Below are positions 1 to 11,921 of a stretch of DNA of 64,000 nucleotides, in pieces. The DNA lies in the NCBI GenBank assembly GCA_963828075.1, contig CAWHDH010000021.1, positions 3,472,001-3,536,000 on the forward strand, given 5' to 3'. The DNA comes from JACCYI01 sp963828075 (GTDB lineage: Bacteria > Actinomycetota > Thermoleophilia > Solirubrobacterales > Solirubrobacteraceae). The position numbers were made by a program, and so were the translations under genes. Position 1 is the first letter of the stretch. Each line of letters begins with the position of its first letter. The notes beneath the pieces are model-generated. The model saw only the letters and a program-made list of their open reading frames with translations, did not search any database and was not told the DNA's origin.

Positions 1-1
1 G

Positions 2-1657
2 GGCGCGACGGCGACCACCATCGTCGGCGCGCTGCGGCTGGACGGCGAGCGCGTGGTGCTCCGCGACGTCGCGATCCAGGCCCAGCCCGGCCCGTTCGCC
101 CTCGCGGCCTCGGGGCGCGCCATACGCGTCCGGCTCATCGGCGAGGGAACGGACGCCGGCTTCGTGGCGCTGGCGGGCGCGCCGCTCGTCCTCGACGACG
201 TGGCCGTGCAGGCGACCGGCCTCGGCGTCGCGCTCGACGCGCCCTGCGCGATCCTGCGGGCGCGGCACGTCACCGTGGCCGGCGACGGAGCGACCGGCGC
301 CCGCGCGGCGTGCAACTCCGGGGAGGCCTCCGTGGAGCTGGACTCCTCGATCGTCACCGGCGGGTATCCCGTCGGGCTCGCCGAGGGCGCCGGCGGCGAG
401 GCCATCGCGCGCTACTCGAACGTCGCCGGGACGGTCGCGGGCACCGAGACCGAGCCTGTCCCGGGGCCCCCGGGGTTCGTCTCGGCGACCGACCTGCGGC
501 TCGCCCCCGGGTCGCCGCTGATCGAGCGCGGCGACCCCGCGCCGCTCGTGGTCGATCCGTCGCCCGACGACCGGTCCGAGCCGGTCGACGACCTCGGTGG
601 CGACGCGCGGGTGGCCGACGGCGACGGCGACGGGACGGCGCGCCGGGACGTCGGCGCCTTCGAGGCGCCGCCGGCGCCGCTCGGCGTGCCGGCCGGGAAC
701 CTGCTCATCAACCCGGACGCCGAGGCGACCGGCCCGGGGCCGGTGCCGGGCTGGCAGGTCGCGGGGCCGTTCGCGACCGTCGCCTACGGGACCATGCCGT
801 TCCCGCCGCTGCGGACGGGCCTTGCGCTCGGCGGCGGCGGCTCGTTCTTCGCCGGCGGCGAGGGCGACGAGGCGACGGCCACCCAGGTCCTCGACGTCGC
901 CGGCAGCGCGGCGTCCATCGACGCCGGCCTCGCGCGCGCCCGCCTCTCCGGGCTGCTCGGCGGCTACCGCGCCGACGCCGACGTCCCCACCGTGCAGGCG
1001 ACCTTCCGCGGGCCCGGGGGCGTGACGCTGGGGATGCTGGGGCTCGGGCCGGTGGACGCCGCCGCGCGCAGCAACGCCACGACGCTGGTGGCACGATCGG
1101 CGACCGGGCCGGTCCCCGCCTTCACGCGGACGATCGAGGTGGTCCTGCGCGCGCGCAAGGGCCCGAGCGGCCAGTACGACGACGCCTACTTCGACAACCT
1201 CGGGCTGACCCTCGACGCGCCGCCGCCGCCGGGCGGAGGCGGCGAGGACGGCCGCCCCGGCGACCCACCTCCCGGGCCACGGCCGTTCGCGGGGCTCGTC
1301 GTCCTGCGCGGCAAGGCGACCCTCTCGCGCGCCCGCGGCAGCGCCAGGCTGTTCGTCGGGTGCGCCACCGCGACGGTCGCGCGCTGCAGCGGCCAGCTCG
1401 CCCTGCACGCGATCCTCGTCCGCGGCGGCCCGCGGCTCGCGATCGGGCGTGCCGGGGTCTCGCTGGCGCCCGGAGGGACGCGCTGGGTCGCGGTCCGCCT
1501 CAGTCGCTCGGCGCGGTCCTACCTGCGCCGCCACACGCTCCTGCGGGTCCGGGTGGCGACGACGGCGGTGGACGGCCAGGGCATCTGGCGGGCGACCACC
1601 GTGCCGATCGTGGTCCGGCCGCAACGGCGCCCGGCCCGGCGGTCAGGCCGCCGGTAG
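2..1657 (+). CDS. Secreted choice-of-anchor Q / beta-helix type surface protein, 5' end outside window
   Basis: The frame is open from base 2, so the true start lies upstream; an internal GTG at 53 is not convincing as a start. The visible part is about 550 residues of short beta-strand-like, Ala/Gly/Val/Asp-rich repeats typical of parallel beta-helix surface proteins. Around nt 500-665 sits the family signature: LAPGSPLIERGDP, then a GDGDG run, then DVGAFE, as in choice-of-anchor Q proteins. A second beta-sandwich-like region follows, then a Gly/Pro-rich linker (nt 1210-1280) and a basic C-terminal domain of the kind found on many exported proteins of this lineage. The role is probably extracellular or cell-surface; no enzymatic motif is visible. 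It overlaps the convergent GST-like gene by 15 bp. Confidence 0.7.
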   Translation, partial: GATATTIVGALRLDGERVVLRDVAIQAQPGPFALAASGRAIRVRLIGEGTDAGFVALAGAPLVLDDVAVQATGLGVALDAPCAILRARHVTVAGDGATGARAACNSGEASVELDSSIVTGGYPVGLAEGAGGEAIARYSNVAGTVAGTETEPVPGPPGFVSATDLRLAPGSPLIERGDPAPLVVDPSPDDRSEPVDDLGGDARVADGDGDGTARRDVGAFEAPPAPLGVPAGNLLINPDAEATGPGPVPGWQVAGPFATVAYGTMPFPPLRTGLALGGGGSFFAGGEGDEATATQVLDVAGSAASIDAGLARARLSGLLGGYRADADVPTVQATFRGPGGVTLGMLGLGPVDAAARSNATTLVARSATGPVPAFTRTIEVVLRARKGPSGQYDDAYFDNLGLTLDAPPPPGGGGEDGRPGDPPPGPRPFAGLVVLRGKATLSRARGSARLFVGCATATVARCSGQLALHAILVRGGPRLAIGRAGVSLAPGGTRWVAVRLSRSARSYLRRHTLLRVRVATTAVDGQGIWRATTVPIVVRPQRRPARRSGRR

Positions 1658-2377
1658 CCAGGCGGCGGGCAGCGTGCCGGCCGGGATGGCGCCCGGATAG
1701 CGCGGGAAGAGCGCGCGGGTCAGCGCGCCGCACGGGCGGGCGTCGATCAGCGGCGCGATGTCGCCGAACGTCAGCATCAGGCGCAGGCTCCCGCCGATCT
1801 GCAGGTCGGCGGCGTTCGGCGGCGTGCCGCCGAGAACCCCCCGCTCGATCCAGCCGTCGATCCGGTCGAGATGGCCGGGGAGGCCGATCAGATCCGCCCG
1901 GATGGTCGGGTCCGTCGCGCCGTTGGACCTCGCGGCGTAGATCGCCACGGGCCGGCTGCCCAGCGCGGCGACCCGCGTCGGGATCGGCAGCTTCGCGCCC
2001 TCGGCGTAGGAGGGCATCGCGCCGGGCACGCGGCGCAGCTGCGCCCACGACAGGCGGCGGGCGAGCGGCTGGAGGACCTCGTCGCCCCACTCCTCCGCGC
2101 GCTCGACCTCGGCGCGGGCCTCGGGGTCGGTGGGGAGCAGCGGCGGCTCGGGGGCCAGTTCCTCGAGCTTGCGCATGATCGGGCGGGAGCCGAGGACGCG
2201 CTCGCCGTCGACCAGGATGCCCGGGACGGTGATCGCCCGGAAGCGCGCGTACTGCTGCAGCTTGGCGAGCCCGGGGATCAGATCCGCGCGGTCGTAGGCG
2301 ATCCCCTTGAGCTCGAGCGCGCGCTCGACCGCCGCGCAGGGATGGGAGCCGGGGATCGAGTAGAGGGTGACCCGCAT
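1643..2377 (-). CDS. Glutathione S-transferase N-terminal (thioredoxin-fold) domain protein
   Basis: This 244-aa protein begins MRVTLYSIPGSHPCAAVERAL, the beta-alpha start of a GST/glutaredoxin-like thioredoxin fold, with a SHPC segment near residues 11-14 where the active site would be. A cis-Pro-type TVPGILVDGE follows near residues 50-60, then a helical C-terminal domain as in GSTs. Its substrate is not evident. ATG at 2377 was chosen because the fold begins there, although the frame stays open upstream. It is divergent from coaX with only 28 bp between the start codons, so the two must share one promoter region. Confidence 0.8.
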   Translation of the reverse strand: MRVTLYSIPGSHPCAAVERALELKGIAYDRADLIPGLAKLQQYARFRAITVPGILVDGERVLGSRPIMRKLEELAPEPPLLPTDPEARAEVERAEEWGDEVLQPLARRLSWAQLRRVPGAMPSYAEGAKLPIPTRVAALGSRPVAIYAARSNGATDPTIRADLIGLPGHLDRIDGWIERGVLGGTPPNAADLQIGGSLRLMLTFGDIAPLIDARPCGALTRALFPRYPGAIPAGTLPAAWLPAA

Positions 2378-2386
2378 CGCGGACCG

Positions 2387-2396
2387 AGCATACTTT
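2387..2396. promoter_or_regulatory. Overlapping divergent -10 elements serving the GST-like gene and coaX
   Basis: In the 28-bp gap, TACTTT (2391-2396) reads toward coaX and TATGCT (complement of 2387-2392) reads toward the GST-like gene. They share the TA at 2391-2392. Each lies exactly 9 nt from its start codon, so both mRNAs would have leaders of only a few nt. There is no room for separate promoters. No clear -35 box was seen. Confidence 0.5.
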
Positions 2397-2405
2397 CGCG
2401 CGCGC

Positions 2406-3173
2406 ATGCTCCTCGTCGTCGACGCCGGCAACACCCAGACCCACATCGGGACCTTCGAGGGCGAGGAGCTCATCCAGCACTGGCGCTTCGCAACGGTGCG
2501 CGATTCGACCGCCGACGAGCTCGGCGCCGCCCTGCGCAACCTGCTCATCCTCCGCGGCCTCTCCTTCGAGGACATCGACGCGTCGATCGTCTCCTCGACG
2601 GTCCCGCAGCTGCGCCCGGAGTGGACCGCGATGGCGTCGCGCTATCTCGGCCACGAGATGCCGGTCGTCGGCCCCGGCGTGCGGACCGGGATGCCGCTGC
2701 GCTACGACAACCCGCGCGAGATCGGGCCGGACCGGCTGGTCAACGCGATCGCCGGCTACGCGAAGGTCGAGGGCGCGGTCGTGGTGGTCGACTTCGGCAC
2801 CGCCGTCACCTTCGACGTGGTCTCCGAGGACGGCGAGTACCTCGGCGGGATCATCTTCCCGGGCGTCGAGATCTCGCTCGAGGCGCTCTCGGAGCGGGCC
2901 GCCGCGCTCCCCAAGATCGATCTTGGGGAGCCGCGGGTCCTCGTCGGCAAGACGACCGTCGACGCGATTCGCTCCGGGGTCGTCTATGGCTTCGCGGCAA
3001 TGGTCGACGGGATGATCGCCCGGCTGCGGGACGAGATGGGGGACGAGACCGAGGCGATCGCCACCGGCGGGCTCGCCTCGTCCATCGTCCCCTACTGCGA
3101 GTCGATCGACGACGTCGACGATCTGCTCACTCTCGTCGGGCTGCGCCTCATCTGGGAGCGCAACCGTGACTAG
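2406..3173 (+). CDS. coaX: Type III pantothenate kinase
   Basis: CoaX phosphorylates pantothenate in the first step of coenzyme A synthesis and acts in the cytosol. The 255-aa protein begins MLLVVDAGNTQTHIG, the phosphate-binding DxGNT motif of the ASKHA fold. It has GPDRLVNAI and DFGTAVTFDV (the second Asp/Thr nucleotide motif), and GIIFPGVEIS, all typical of type III enzymes. Length matches the family. ATG 2406 was chosen over an upstream in-frame ATG because the DxGNT strand starts there and a -10 element lies 9 nt before it. In Bacillus and Mycobacterium coaX also sits upstream of lysS/clpC. Confidence 0.95.
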   Translation: MLLVVDAGNTQTHIGTFEGEELIQHWRFATVRDSTADELGAALRNLLILRGLSFEDIDASIVSSTVPQLRPEWTAMASRYLGHEMPVVGPGVRTGMPLRYDNPREIGPDRLVNAIAGYAKVEGAVVVVDFGTAVTFDVVSEDGEYLGGIIFPGVEISLEALSERAAALPKIDLGEPRVLVGKTTVDAIRSGVVYGFAAMVDGMIARLRDEMGDETEAIATGGLASSIVPYCESIDDVDDLLTLVGLRLIWERNRD

Positions 3174-3176
3174 CGA

Positions 3177-4376
<1,200 letters not shown>

Positions 4377-4483
4377 GGTGATGGCCTCGTATCGGCGGGT
4401 CCGCACGTATGGCGGGTCTGAACGCGGACAAGATCCGACATGCGTCCACAGCAGGTTTAGGACCGATGCGTGCCAAGACGGCC

Positions 4484-4489
4484 TATCGT
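4484..4489 (+). promoter_or_regulatory. Predicted -10 element for dusB
   Basis: TATCGT lies 8 nt before the dusB ATG. The identical hexamer at the identical distance precedes cysS. It predicts a transcript with a leader of 0-3 nt. No good -35 hexamer was seen. Confidence 0.4.
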
Positions 4490-4497
4490 CGGGGGGC

Positions 4498-5484
4498 ATG
4501 CCGCCGCGCAGCCTCAGCGACCCGTGGATCCTCGGCGGGGTCCCGATTCCCAACCGGGTGGTGCTCGCGCCGCTGGCCGGGATCGGCAACTGGTTCGTGC
4601 GCCTGCAGGCCAAGCGCTTCGGCGCCGGGTTGGCCGTCTCGGAGATGGTCTCGAGCTTCGCGATCCACTACGGCAACGAGCGCACGCTGACGGAACTGCT
4701 GCGCGTGCACCCGGACGAGGGGCCGCTGGCCATCCAGCTCTTCGGCCAGGACCCGGAGGTCATGCGGCGCGCCGCCGCGGTCGCCGCGGAGGCCGGCGCG
4801 GACATCATCGACCTGAACATGGGCTGCCCGGTCCCGAAGGTGGTCAAGACGGGGGCGGGCGCCGCGCTGCTCTCGGACCCCGACACCGCGGTCGCCGTCG
4901 CGCGCGCCGCCCGCCAGGGCTCGGGCCTCCCGGTGACGGTCAAGCTGCGCGCCTCCCGCCGGCCCGGGCAGCGCGAGGGCGTCGACGTGGCCCGGCGCCT
5001 CGTCGAGGAGGCGGGCGTCGCCGGCCTGACCTTCCACCCGCGCTCGGCCGCGGTCCGCCACAAGGGCACGCCCGACTACGACCTCGCCGCCGAGCTCGTC
5101 GAGTTGCTGCCGGTCCCGGTCATCGTCTCGGGGGGGCTGCATGACGCCGCCCACATCCGCTGGGTGTTCGAGTACACGGGTGCGGCGGCCGTCATGCTGG
5201 CCCGCGGCGCGCTCGGCAACCCCTGGCTCTTCGAGCAGGTGCTCGGCGCCCGCGACACCGAGCCCGGTCGCGACGAGATCCTCGCCGAGTGGCGCTGGGT
5301 GCTCGAGCGCGCGGAGGAGCACCTCGGCCCCGATCGGGCGGCGCGCTACCTGCGCAAGTTCCACCCGTGGTACGTCGAGCGGCTCGGCGAGTCCAAGGCG
5401 ATCCAGGACGCGATGCAGCGCGCCGCGACGATCGACGATCAACGCGCCGTCATCGAGGGTATGAAAGCCCTCCAAGTCGCGTAA
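4498..5484 (+). CDS. dusB: tRNA-dihydrouridine synthase, DusB family
   Basis: This FMN enzyme reduces uridine to dihydrouridine in the tRNA D loop. The 328-aa protein shows the TIM-barrel start IPNRVVLAPLAGI, AIQLFGQDPE, the hallmark DLNMGCPVPKVVKTGAGAAL with the catalytic Cys in GCP, VTVKLR, the FHPRSAAVRHKG segment, PVIVSGGL and the FMN-phosphate region MLARGALGNPWLF. A Dus C-terminal helical domain follows. ATG 4498 is supported by homology and a -10 box 8 nt upstream. The dusB-greA-lysS order matches other Gram-positive lineages. Confidence 0.93.
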   Translation: MPPRSLSDPWILGGVPIPNRVVLAPLAGIGNWFVRLQAKRFGAGLAVSEMVSSFAIHYGNERTLTELLRVHPDEGPLAIQLFGQDPEVMRRAAAVAAEAGADIIDLNMGCPVPKVVKTGAGAALLSDPDTAVAVARAARQGSGLPVTVKLRASRRPGQREGVDVARRLVEEAGVAGLTFHPRSAAVRHKGTPDYDLAAELVELLPVPVIVSGGLHDAAHIRWVFEYTGAAAVMLARGALGNPWLFEQVLGARDTEPGRDEILAEWRWVLERAEEHLGPDRAARYLRKFHPWYVERLGESKAIQDAMQRAATIDDQRAVIEGMKALQVA

Positions 5485-5535
5485 CGTCGACCGGAGGTCG
5501 GAGCTTGCGACGACCGTAGGGCGAAACCCACCGAT

Positions 5536-5544
5536 TGCTACTCT
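5536..5544 (+). promoter_or_regulatory. Predicted extended -10 promoter of greA
   Basis: TGCTACTCT fits the extended -10 pattern TGnTAnnnT. Similar TTGCTA boxes occur near 10937 and 18461. The predicted start of transcription is near 5551, at the first base of the hairpin that follows. Confidence 0.4.
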
Positions 5545-5550
5545 GACGCG

Positions 5551-5577
5551 GCTCGCCGCTCAAGTGCGGGCTTTTTT
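5551..5577 (+). terminator. Terminator-like hairpin at the very 5' end of the greA leader
   Basis: GCTCGC and GCGGGC pair (6 bp, one G-U) around a 9-nt loop and are followed by TTTTTT (5572-5577). This looks like an intrinsic terminator. It could end dusB transcripts, or act as a promoter-proximal attenuator for greA, which starts 27 nt further on. Confidence 0.45.
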
Positions 5578-5604
5578 CTTGCCTCCGAGAAGGACGCCAG
5601 GGCC

Positions 5605-6084
5605 ATGCAGAAGGACGTCATCCTCACCCCAGAAGGTCTTCAGAAGCTCAAGGACGAGATCGAGGACCTCTCGACGCGCAAGCGCCGCGAGGTCGCCGAG
5701 CGCATCAAGGAGGCGCGCGAGTTCGGAGACATCTCGGAGAACTCCGAGTACGACGACGCCAAGAACGAGCAGGCGATGCTCGAGTCGCGGATCGCGACGC
5801 TCGAGGACAAGCTGCGCTCCGCCTCGGTGATCGACCAGTCCGAGCTGAACTCCGACGTCGTCCGCGTGGGCTCGGTCGTGACGGTGAACGACGAGGAGCG
5901 CAGCAAGTCGCTGACCTACTCGATCGTCGGTTCCACCGAGGCCGATCCGAGCGCGAACAAGCTCTCCAACGAGTCGCCCGTCGGCCAGGCGCTGCTCGGC
6001 CACAAGCGCGGGGAGACGGTCACGGTCGCCCTCCCGAACGGGACCGTCCGCAAGCTGAAGATCACCAAGATCGACGTCGGGTAG
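5605..6084 (+). CDS. greA: Transcription elongation factor GreA
   Basis: GreA enters the secondary channel of RNA polymerase and stimulates cleavage of backtracked RNA. The 159-aa protein has the N-terminal coiled coil (residues about 1-75) with the acidic tip GDISENSEYDDAK, keeping the Asp and Glu needed at the active site. The FKBP-like C-terminal domain ends with ESPVGQALLGHKRGETVTVALPNG split across residues about 125-150. GAGAAGGA (5586-5593) can serve as a ribosome site. It is followed by lysS after 13 bp. A second GreA is encoded at 30589-31062. Confidence 0.95.
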   Translation: MQKDVILTPEGLQKLKDEIEDLSTRKRREVAERIKEAREFGDISENSEYDDAKNEQAMLESRIATLEDKLRSASVIDQSELNSDVVRVGSVVTVNDEERSKSLTYSIVGSTEADPSANKLSNESPVGQALLGHKRGETVTVALPNGTVRKLKITKIDVG

Positions 6085-6097
6085 GGGCGCCGCCCGC

Positions 6098-7567
6098 GTG
6101 GCCACGGCCGGCGAACCGGCGCCAGACGAAGCTCCCGACCTCCTCGCGGCGCGCCGGCGCAAGCTCGACGCGCTGCGCGCCGACGGCGTCGAGCCCTTCC
6201 CGCACGCCTACCCCGGCGTCCAGCCGATCGCCGAGGTCAAGGCGCCGCACGAGGCGCTGCCCGCGGGCGAGGACACCGACGTGCGCGCCCGCGTCGCCGG
6301 CCGCCTGGTCGCCCGGCGCGGCCAGGGCAAGGCGGCGTTCCTGGATCTGCTCGACCGTTCGGGCCGCATCCAGCTGCACGCCCAGCTCGACGTCCTCGGG
6401 CGCGAGGCGTTCGACCGGCTGCTGTCGCTCGACCTGGGCGACCTGCTCGGCGCCGAGGGCCTGATCTTCCGCTCGCGCCGCGGCGAGCTCTCGCTGCGGG
6501 TCGACGACTTCGCGCTGCTGGCGAAGTCGCTGCGCCCGCCACCCGAGAAGCACCACGGGCTGACCGACGTCGAGACCCGCTTCCGGCAACGCGAGCTCGA
6601 CCTCATGGCCAACGAGGAGACGCGCGACGTCTTCATCACCCGCGCGAAGGTGATCGCCGCGGTGCGCCGCTTCCTCGACGACGAAGGGTTCGTCGAGGTC
6701 GAGACGCCCGTGCTGCAGCCGGTCTACGGCGGCGCCATGGCGCGGCCGTTCGTCACGCATCACAACCAGCTCGGCCGCGACCTGTTCCTGCGCATCGCCA
6801 CCGAGCTCTACCTCAAGCGGCTGATCGTCGGCGGGCTCGAGCGCGTCTATGAGATCGGGAAGAACTTCCGCAACGAGGGCGTGTCGTTCAAGCACAACCC
6901 GGAGTTCACGGTGCTCGAGTGGTACGAGGCCTACGCGGACTACAACGACGTCGCCGCGCGGACCGAGCGGCTCATGGCGAGCGTCGCCGAGGCGGCGGGC
7001 TACGAGGGCGAGCTCGACTTCGCCTCGCCCTGGCGGCGCGAGACGCTGGCGGATGCGATCGAGTCGCGCGCCGGCATCGACATCCTCGCCAACCGCGACC
7101 GCGGCGCGCTGGCGGCGGCGATGGAGTCGAAGGGCATCGAGGTGCCGCCCGACGACACGTGGGCGCAGCTCGTCGACCTCCTGCTCACGAAGTTCGTGGA
7201 GCCCGAGCTCATCCAGCCGACGTTCCTCGTCGACTACCCCGTGGAGCTCTCGCCGTTCGCCAAGGTCCATCGAGCGCACCCGGAATTGGTAGAACGTTTC
7301 GAAGCGTTCTGCGCGGGCATGGAGATCGCCAATGCGTTCACCGAGCTCAACGACCCCGACGAGCAGCGCCGCCGCTTCGAACAGCAGCGCCGCTACGCCG
7401 CGGCCGGCGACGAAGAGGCCCACCCGTACGACGAGGCGTTCGTCGAGGCGCTCGAGCACGGGATGCCGCCGACGGGCGGGATCGGCATCGGGATCGACCG
7501 CCTGGTGATGCTGCTCACCGGCCGCCGATCAATCCGCGAGGTCGTGCTCTTCCCCGCGATGCGCTGA
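6098..7567 (+). CDS. lysS: Lysine--tRNA ligase, class II
   Basis: LysRS charges tRNA-Lys. The 489-aa protein has an N-terminal OB-fold anticodon domain (residues about 55-150) and a class II catalytic core: motif 1 near FLDDEGFVEVETPVLQP, motif 2 YEIGKNFRNEGVSFKHNPEF, motif 3 GIGIDRLVMLLTG. Length is normal. The start is GTG 6098, 13 bp after greA, with no strong Shine-Dalgarno, so it may be translationally coupled. Its TGA overlaps the ATG of the next gene by one base (TGATG). Confidence 0.95.
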   Translation: MATAGEPAPDEAPDLLAARRRKLDALRADGVEPFPHAYPGVQPIAEVKAPHEALPAGEDTDVRARVAGRLVARRGQGKAAFLDLLDRSGRIQLHAQLDVLGREAFDRLLSLDLGDLLGAEGLIFRSRRGELSLRVDDFALLAKSLRPPPEKHHGLTDVETRFRQRELDLMANEETRDVFITRAKVIAAVRRFLDDEGFVEVETPVLQPVYGGAMARPFVTHHNQLGRDLFLRIATELYLKRLIVGGLERVYEIGKNFRNEGVSFKHNPEFTVLEWYEAYADYNDVAARTERLMASVAEAAGYEGELDFASPWRRETLADAIESRAGIDILANRDRGALAAAMESKGIEVPPDDTWAQLVDLLLTKFVEPELIQPTFLVDYPVELSPFAKVHRAHPELVERFEAFCAGMEIANAFTELNDPDEQRRRFEQQRRYAAAGDEEAHPYDEAFVEALEHGMPPTGGIGIGIDRLVMLLTGRRSIREVVLFPAMR

Positions 7568-7992
7568 TGGACCCGTTGACGGAGCGTGCGAGGCTGGCGG
7601 TGCTGCTCGCGCAGCAGGAGGCTCGCAGCCAGGGGTCGCCGGTCGTCACCACGCTGCACCTGCTCGCGGGCCTGTTACGCGAGGACGAGGGCATCGCCGC
7701 GGAGCTGCTGACGAACCACGGAGTGCGCCTCGAACGCGTCCGCGAGGTGCTCGGCGCGCCAGGTCCCACGCACGAGGGGGAGGCGCCGCTGTCGGCGACG
7801 ACGTCGCGGGTGATCGAGCGCGCCGAGCAGGAGGCGCGCTGGGGCGAGCGCGAGCACGTCGCCACCGAGCACCTGCTCCTCGGCCTCCTGCACGAGGATG
7901 ACGGTGAGGCGATCCGCCTGCTGCTCGACGCGGGGGTGTCGGAGATCGCGATCCGCGACGAGCTGGCACACCGTTTCCGGCGCCGCCGGTGA
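7567..7992 (+). CDS. Stand-alone Clp N-domain protein (ClpC N-terminus-like, no ATPase)
   Basis: The 141-aa protein consists only of two Clp-N repeats (residues about 1-65 and 75-138: MDPLTERARLAVLLAQQEA, HLLAGLLREDEG, HVATEHLLLGLLHEDDG). These resemble the first 145 residues of ClpC, encoded just downstream. There are no Walker motifs. In ClpC this domain binds adaptors and substrates, so a free copy could act as an adaptor, a competitor or a substrate tether; that is inference. It is coupled to lysS (1-bp overlap) and lies 150 bp before clpC. Confidence 0.85.
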   Translation: MDPLTERARLAVLLAQQEARSQGSPVVTTLHLLAGLLREDEGIAAELLTNHGVRLERVREVLGAPGPTHEGEAPLSATTSRVIERAEQEARWGEREHVATEHLLLGLLHEDDGEAIRLLLDAGVSEIAIRDELAHRFRRRR

Positions 7993-8025
7993 GCTCTGGG
8001 ACCGGTCCGGAAGCGTCTGCGCCAT

Positions 8026-8057
8026 TGGTAGACTGGCTTATCGAGCCCCCACTCGAT
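8026..8057 (+). promoter_or_regulatory. clpC promoter (extended -10) with inverted repeat at the start site
   Basis: TGGTAGACT (8026-8034) fits TGnTAnnnT. Immediately downstream, covering the predicted start of transcription, is the inverted repeat ATCGAG-n6-CTCGAT (8040-8057), a possible repressor site. No standard CtsR or HAIR box was recognised. The leader to clpC is about 100 nt. Confidence 0.4.
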
Positions 8058-8142
8058 TGGACCGTCCTCCACCGACCGACCGGACCACCCACATAGGACA
8101 GAGCGCTAGGGCACTGACTTAGCAGGAAGGATCCCCTCCACC

Positions 8143-10761
<2,619 letters not shown>

Positions 10762-10782
10762 GCCGCTGGCTGTTGTGTTTCT

Positions 10783-10809
10783 GCGAGGGCGCCCTGGTGG
10801 CGCCCTCGC
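10783..10809 (+). terminator. Perfect hairpin downstream of clpC
   Basis: GCGAGGGCGCC (10783-10793) and GGCGCCCTCGC (10799-10809) form a perfect 11-bp stem with loop CTGGT, 21 nt after the clpC stop. There is no real U-run (CTGTT follows), as is common for terminators in GC-rich actinobacteria. Confidence 0.65.
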
Positions 10810-10936
10810 CTGTTAAGACGGCCGCATGTAGGAAGTGATTCCGGGGGCGATGGGCGGGTTCGAGGGGCGGAGCCGGCGGAGGGGAGAGGCGGGGCGTTCG
10901 AGTGGTGCCGTCCCCTTTTCGAACACCGCTAGGGGT

Positions 10937-11098
10937 TGCTACTCCACGGCTCAGCATCCCCTGGCCAAGTTGCGAACGACATGTCGATCCATCCGCTTGC
11001 GCCGCCTCGCCCCGACCTCCTCCGCCCCGGATCGCTCCCTCAATGGCGGGGTTCGCACCCCAGACCGGCGGGAATAAATCCGCGCCCGCGAGCGTCTA
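10937..11098 (+). promoter_or_regulatory. Tandem promoters upstream of the anti-sigma gene
   Basis: The 350-bp gap 10762-11111 has no convincing gene. It holds the clpC terminator and two promoter-like signals. TGCTACTCC (10937-10945) matches the extended -10 seen at greA and disA. GGAATAA (11071-11077) plus CGTCTA (11093-11098) looks like an ECF-type -35/-10 pair, ending 13 nt before the ATG. A near-identical pair precedes the calcium-binding-repeat gene at 12429-12455. Confidence 0.5.
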
Positions 11099-11111
11099 GG
11101 TTTCCAACGGC

Positions 11112-11921
11112 ATGTCTGCGCTCCCACCCCCATACGAGCCCTCTCCGGAGGACGAGGCCGACCTCGTCGCGCTCGCCGACGGCCGCCTGGACCCGGACCG
11201 GGTCGCGGCGCTCGACGCGCGGCTGGCGAGCGAGCCGGATCTGGCCGCTGCCCTACAGCGCCAGAGCGTCGGGCTGAGCGCCATTCAGGGCGCCGTCGCG
11301 GACATCGGCGCGCCGCTCAGGCTCCGCGCGCACGTGGAGCGCGAGGAGGCCGCGGCGCGCAGCCCGCGCCCCCGGCGCCGGCGCTTCGCGCTGCCGATGA
11401 GCCTGCCACGGCTCGGCTTCGCCGGGCTCGGCGTGGCCGCCGCGACCGTCGCCGTGGTCCTGGTCGCGCTCGCGGGCGGCGGCCCTGGCGTCCAGGACGC
11501 CGTCGCGTTCGCCGGTCGTTCGGCCACCGCGGCCCCGGTTCCCGATCCGGCCACCCCGCAGCTGCTGCGCCAGCAGGTCCAGGGCGTGCCGTTCCCCAAC
11601 TACCTGGCCAGGTTCGGCTGGAAGCCGGACGGCACGCGCACCGACGAGCTCGACGGTCGCGCCACCCGCACGGTCTTCTACGCCAAGGGCGGCCGCAGGA
11701 TCGCCTACACGATCGTCTCCGGCGAGGCGCTGGAGAATCCGGACGACGCGAAGCCGAGCGTGCTGGAAGGCGTTCGCCTGCGCGCGTTCGAGGCCGACGG
11801 CCGCAGCGCGGTCACGTGGCTGCGGGGCGGCCACACCTGCGTCCTCTCCGGCGACGGCGTTCCCACGCGCGAGCTGCTCGAGCTCGCGGCGTGGAAGGGC
11901 AAGGGCGCCGTCCCCTTCTAG
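11112..11921 (+). CDS. Transmembrane anti-sigma factor-like protein
   Basis: The 269-aa protein has a short cytosolic N-terminal helical part (residues 1-90, with LVALADGRLDPDRVAALDARLA resembling anti-sigma N-domains but lacking the zinc-binding HxxxCxxC). A basic stretch RPRRRRFALP precedes one membrane helix (about 100-125), and an extracytoplasmic domain follows. It converges on the ECF sigma gene with a 4-bp overlap and likely holds that sigma factor at the membrane. The assignment rests on architecture and context rather than a diagnostic motif. ECF-type promoter boxes lie directly upstream. Confidence 0.7.
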   Translation: MSALPPPYEPSPEDEADLVALADGRLDPDRVAALDARLASEPDLAAALQRQSVGLSAIQGAVADIGAPLRLRAHVEREEAAARSPRPRRRRFALPMSLPRLGFAGLGVAAATVAVVLVALAGGGPGVQDAVAFAGRSATAAPVPDPATPQLLRQQVQGVPFPNYLARFGWKPDGTRTDELDGRATRTVFYAKGGRRIAYTIVSGEALENPDDAKPSVLEGVRLRAFEADGRSAVTWLRGGHTCVLSGDGVPTRELLELAAWKGKGAVPF

